A stretch of 6,860 bases of DNA, taken from Nitrospirota bacterium (GTDB lineage: Bacteria; Nitrospirota; 9FT-COMBO-42-15; HDB-SIOI813). The DNA is taken from the NCBI GenBank assembly GCA_016214375.1, contig JACROQ010000139.1, forward strand, positions 1-6,860, written 5' to 3'. The position numbers and the translations under genes were made by a program. Below the pieces are notes generated by a model that searched no databases, was not told the origin of the DNA, and saw nothing but the letters and a program-made list of their open reading frames with translations. The number at the start of each line of letters is the position of its first letter. Within the stretch, counting starts at the first letter, position 1. Positions 6,207-6,860 of this stretch are shown one piece after another.

Positions 6207-6237
6207 GAAGTCAGAAGCAAGAAGCAAGAAATGTGAA
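6203..6237 (+). repeat. Heptamer tandem repeat containing the acyltransferase stop codon
   Basis: Five 7-nt units: GTGAGAA, GTCAGAA, GCAAGAA, GCAAGAA, ATGTGAA. The TGA of the first unit (6204-6206) is the stop codon of the acyltransferase gene. The phasing is the same as in the repeat at the msbA stop, although the unit is GA-rich instead of AT-rich. Confidence 0.8.
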
Positions 6238-6239
6238 GC

Positions 6240-6257
6240 AAAAAAAAAAAAAAAAAA
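6240..6257 (+). repeat. Run of 18 adenines before waaF
   Basis: An uninterrupted A18 tract directly follows the heptamer repeat and ends 6 nt before the waaF ATG. It displaces any normal Shine-Dalgarno. On the minus strand it is a T18 tract. The exact length is prone to sequencing and replication slippage. Confidence 0.9.
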
Positions 6258-6263
6258 TTGTCA

Positions 6264-6860
6264 ATGATCGATAGTCTCAATATCAAAAAAGTCTTAATCG
6301 TAGCGCCGAATTGGATTGGTGACGCTGTGATGTCAATTCCGGCAATCTCTCAGATAAGAGAGAGATTCCCTTCTGCCAGGATCACTATCATAGGGCTTCC
6401 ATATATCAGCGAACTGTTCTATGAGAGTCCCTATGTGGATGAGATATGGGTATATTCCAAGTCACTATTAGCGACGGTCAATGATATAAAGAAATATCAC
6501 CTTGATCTCGCAATTCTTTTCCCTAACTCATTCAGGTCTGCCCTCATGACTCATCTTGCCCGCATCCCGTTTCGTTGCGGTTATAATAGAGATGGACGCG
6601 GGTTCATACTCAATCTGCCGGTAAAAGTGGATTCAAAGATAAAGAGTCTGCATCAGGCTGATTATTACCTTAATTTGGTAGACAATATAGCGCCGACCTT
6701 TAGGGTCGGCTCAAAGTGGGGGATGAATCCCCACGCTACGGCATGGGCCGACAAGGATGCATTTTCAGATGAAACACCCATGAGCCACCGGCTCACAAGG
6801 GAACATGAAAATTCAGCGTGTCACCCTGAGCCGAAGGCGAAGGGTCTGACGCACCGGGAT
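6264..6860 (+). CDS. waaF: ADP-heptose:LPS heptosyltransferase, WaaF type (5' part; runs off the window)
   Basis: 199 codons are visible, open to the window edge. The first ~142 residues are a clear GT9 heptosyltransferase N-terminal domain: strand KVLIVAPNWIGDAVMS with the APNWIGD motif (14-20), PAISQIRERFP, then FPNSFRSAL (86-94), RCGYNRDGRGF (104-114) and HQADYYLNLV (130-139). The role is heptose transfer to the inner core from ADP-heptose on the cytoplasmic side. Start ATG 6264 lacks a Shine-Dalgarno; an in-frame TTG at 6258 is possible. From about residue 143 on, the sequence is encoded by repeat DNA and no longer resembles the family, ending in the repeat peptide CHPEPKAKGL. Whether the domain resumes in frame past the window, or the gene is broken, cannot be decided here. 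WaaC or another GT9 heptosyltransferase is possible, but FPNSFRSA favours WaaF. Confidence 0.85.
   Translation, partial: MIDSLNIKKVLIVAPNWIGDAVMSIPAISQIRERFPSARITIIGLPYISELFYESPYVDEIWVYSKSLLATVNDIKKYHLDLAILFPNSFRSALMTHLARIPFRCGYNRDGRGFILNLPVKVDSKIKSLHQADYYLNLVDNIAPTFRVGSKWGMNPHATAWADKDAFSDETPMSHRLTREHENSACHPEPKAKGLTHRD
6692..6734. repeat. Two adjacent short hairpins inside the waaF frame
   Basis: Hairpin 1 is GCCGACC (6692-6698), loop TTTAG, GGTCGGC (6704-6710): seven perfect pairs. Hairpin 2 is GTGGGG (6716-6721) and CCCCAC (6729-6734), extendable by an A-T pair with a bulged G to a TGAA loop. They follow directly after the last recognisable WaaF residues and translate without stops in the waaF frame. 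Confidence 0.75.
6761..6812. repeat. Nested palindrome / 31-nt repeat unit copy 2 inside the waaF frame
   Basis: The outer arms ATTTTCA-TG (6761-6771, with a 2-nt GA bulge) and CATGAAAAT (6804-6812) enclose an inner hairpin TGAGCC (6781-6786), loop ACC, GGCTCA (6790-6795). Positions 6779-6809 match the 31-nt unit at 78-108 at 25 of 31 positions. No stop occurs in the waaF frame. Confidence 0.65.
6820..6860 (+). repeat. 71-nt two-hairpin element, copy 3 (cut by the window edge)
   Basis: The first 30 nt (6820-6849) are identical to 112-141, in the same orientation, and the next 11 nt match at 8 positions. The hairpin at 6823-6845 has outer ACCCT/AGGGT, GA on each side, inner GCC/GGC and loop GAA. 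The second arm would lie beyond the window. It stands inside the open waaF frame. Confidence 0.85.

Noticed and set aside
1..6860. CRISPR array, tRNA, rRNA, integrase or transposase genes
   Set aside because: None seen. The repeats are palindromic or heptameric without regular spacers, and no mobile-element protein is encoded in the window.

Overview
The window is a stretch of a lipid A / inner-core lipopolysaccharide assembly operon from a Gram-negative bacterium. All genes are on the + strand. In order they are: a Gfo/Idh/MocA-type NAD(P)-dependent sugar oxidoreductase (199-1143), lpxB (1140-2276), an MsbA-type ABC lipid flippase (2318-4042), lpxK (4217-5287), an LpxL/HtrB-type late acyltransferase (5271-6206), and the 5' part of a WaaF-type heptosyltransferase (6264 to the window edge). 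The gene set, the moderate G+C content and the density of small palindromic and heptameric repeats fit a Nitrospirota or deltaproteobacterial-type environmental genome. That taxonomic guess is inference: there is no rRNA or other marker here.

The genes form a pathway. LpxB joins two acylated glucosamines, LpxK phosphorylates the 4'-position, the LpxL-like enzyme adds a secondary acyl chain, MsbA flips the product across the inner membrane, and WaaF adds inner-core heptose. The oxidoreductase next to lpxB may be a GnnA-like UDP-GlcNAc 3-oxidase, which would imply amide-linked (GlcN3N) lipid A, but its partner GnnB is not in the window. No Kdo transferase (waaA/kdtA) is present. oxidoreductase-lpxB overlap by 4 nt and lpxK-lpxL by 17 nt, so these pairs are probably translationally coupled.

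The unusual part is what lies between and inside the genes. Three short intergenic junctions carry 7-nt tandem repeats that begin at or next to the upstream stop codon. Two complete 71-nt elements (112-182 and 4089-4159) and one truncated copy (from 6820) each consist of two inward-facing hairpins. The arms show compensatory base changes, flanking GA/GA steps and mostly GNA triloops, which resembles a REP/BIME-like element. A 31-nt palindrome sits in frame inside lpxK and adds about ten residues. Several further repeat units are stacked inside the waaF frame without introducing a stop before the window ends. The 5' edge (1-198) is repeat DNA with no supported gene.
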